Source: Stenotrophomonas sp. SY1
GTDB lineage: Bacteria > Pseudomonadota > Gammaproteobacteria > Xanthomonadales > Xanthomonadaceae
NCBI RefSeq assembly: GCF_021202945.1
Contig: NZ_JAJOYR010000001.1
Location: 1,591,533 to 1,655,532, forward strand
Direction: 5' to 3'
Length of the DNA: 64,000 nt
A program made the translations under genes and the position numbers. The notes beneath the pieces are model-generated. The model did no database searches. It was given only the letters and a program-made list of their open reading frames with translations, and was not told the DNA's origin. Shown here one piece after another: positions 63,544 to 64,000 of this stretch. Positions within the stretch are counted from its first letter, which is position 1, and every line of letters begins with the position of its first letter.

Positions 63544-63661
63544 TGTAGGAGCGGCGTGGGCCGCGAAGCTGGCCAAGCTTCCGATGCCGCATCTCTCTGC
63601 AATTGCATGGAAACCGGCAGCTGCATTTTTGCCAGCTTCGCGGCTGGAGCCGCTCCTGCAA
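63544..63661. repeat. Inverted REP-like pair
   Basis: GTAGGAGCGGCGTGGGCCGCGAAGCTGGCC (63544-63574) and its inverse GCCAGCTTCGCGGCTGGAGCCGCTCCTGC (about 63631-63659), separated by about 57 bases. Same arrangement as at 54894-55012. Confidence 0.75.
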
Positions 63662-63679
63662 TTGCAGCGGTCACCCCTC

Positions 63680-64000
63680 CCCAACCCTCCCCTTGGCCTA
63701 CGGCCAAGGGGAGGGAGGCAAGAACGGGTTTCGCTGCAATCTGACCGGCCATGCAATTCCACTCCCTCCCTTTGGCGCAGCCAAGGGGAGGGAGGCAAGA
63801 ACGGGTTTCGCTGCAATCTGACCGGCCGTGCAATTCCACTCCCTCCCGTTGGCGCAGCCAAGGGGAGGGGGGCAAGAGCGGGTTTCGCTGCAATCTGACC
63901 GGCCGTGCAATTCCACTCTCACCTTTGGCGCAGCCAAGGGGAGGGAGGCAAGAACGGGTTTCGCTGCAATCTGACCGGCCGTGCAATTCCACTCCCTCCC
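63680..64000. repeat. 77-bp tandem repeat array running off the window
   Basis: The segment CGGGTTTCGCTGCAATCTG begins at 63725, 63802, 63879 and 63955, giving periods of 77, 77 and 76. Each unit has a hairpin (TTTGGCGCAGCCAAGGGGAGGG type) and a conserved GACCGGCC(A/G)TGCAATTCCACTC segment. A degenerate entry copy (CCCTCCCCTTGGCCTACGGCCAAGGGGAGGG) lies at about 63682-63715. The array continues past base 64000. Open frames of 66-164 codons across it on both strands are repeat artefacts. Confidence 0.92.

Noticed and set aside
63680..64000. Regular repeats at the end of the window as a CRISPR array
   Set aside because: The whole 77-bp unit is conserved, with no unique spacers and no cas genes nearby. 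It is a minisatellite.

Overview
The window is a high-GC gammaproteobacterial chromosome segment, most likely from Stenotrophomonas or a close Xanthomonadaceae relative. The clues are an intact macABC efflux operon beside its own two-component system, many GTAG/CTAC-ended short palindromes like the SMAG repeats of Stenotrophomonas maltophilia, and a dense set of palindromic intergenic repeats. The assignment rests on gene content and repeat style, not on a database search. No phage, plasmid, insertion sequence or CRISPR array is visible; the region reads as ordinary chromosome.

Layout. 0-5 kb: tRNA-Leu(CAG), rnr, rlmB and a secreted S58-type peptidase. 5-12.5 kb: macABC facing a response regulator/histidine kinase pair. 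12.5-17.1 kb: a degenerate GGDEF membrane protein, RNase T, a copper-binding RiPP (HvfA/bufferin) operon and an RcnB-like periplasmic protein. 17.2-26 kb: a phosphate block (phoU, pstBAC, two pstS paralogues, a PA3715-like protein, an OprP/OprO porin) with Pho-box-like sites at three promoters. 26-35.7 kb: nth, an enoyl-CoA hydratase, a degenerate FKBP-type protein, a DUF1289-NUDIX fusion, sseA, a lipoprotein, an amidase, a hydrolase, rlmKL and an acetyltransferase. 35.9-40.8 kb: a TonB receptor and an inner-membrane PepSY trio behind a Fur-box-like site. 41-47 kb: DUF445, two small membrane proteins, a ParB-like protein, an aldehyde dehydrogenase (puuC-like) and a double PepSY protein. 47.5-53.3 kb: oleate hydratase, an MHS transporter, a hemerythrin and a PleD-like diguanylate cyclase. 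53.5-63.5 kb: a polyamine import and catabolism locus (puuB, puuD, puuA, potF, potGHI and a succinate semialdehyde dehydrogenase). The last 300 bases are a 77-bp tandem repeat that runs off the edge.

How the genes work together. The phosphate block couples outer-membrane entry (porin), periplasmic capture (two PstS), import (PstCAB) and signalling (PhoU). The polyamine locus imports putrescine (PotFGHI), glutamylates it (PuuA), oxidises it (PuuB), dehydrogenates the aldehyde (a PuuC-like enzyme about 9 kb away), removes glutamate (PuuD) and passes the four-carbon product towards succinate (the dehydrogenase at 62143, with a transaminase not seen here).

The most interesting system is the three-gene HvfABC/bufferin cassette at 14453-16410: a secreted precursor with two paired EGKCG motifs, an MNIO-family (DUF692) maturase and a DUF2063 partner, with overlapping ends. 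A second lead is a GATACA direct-repeat operator found both between macA and its two-component system and upstream of the RcnB-like gene next to the RiPP operon, which suggests one envelope- or metal-stress regulon.
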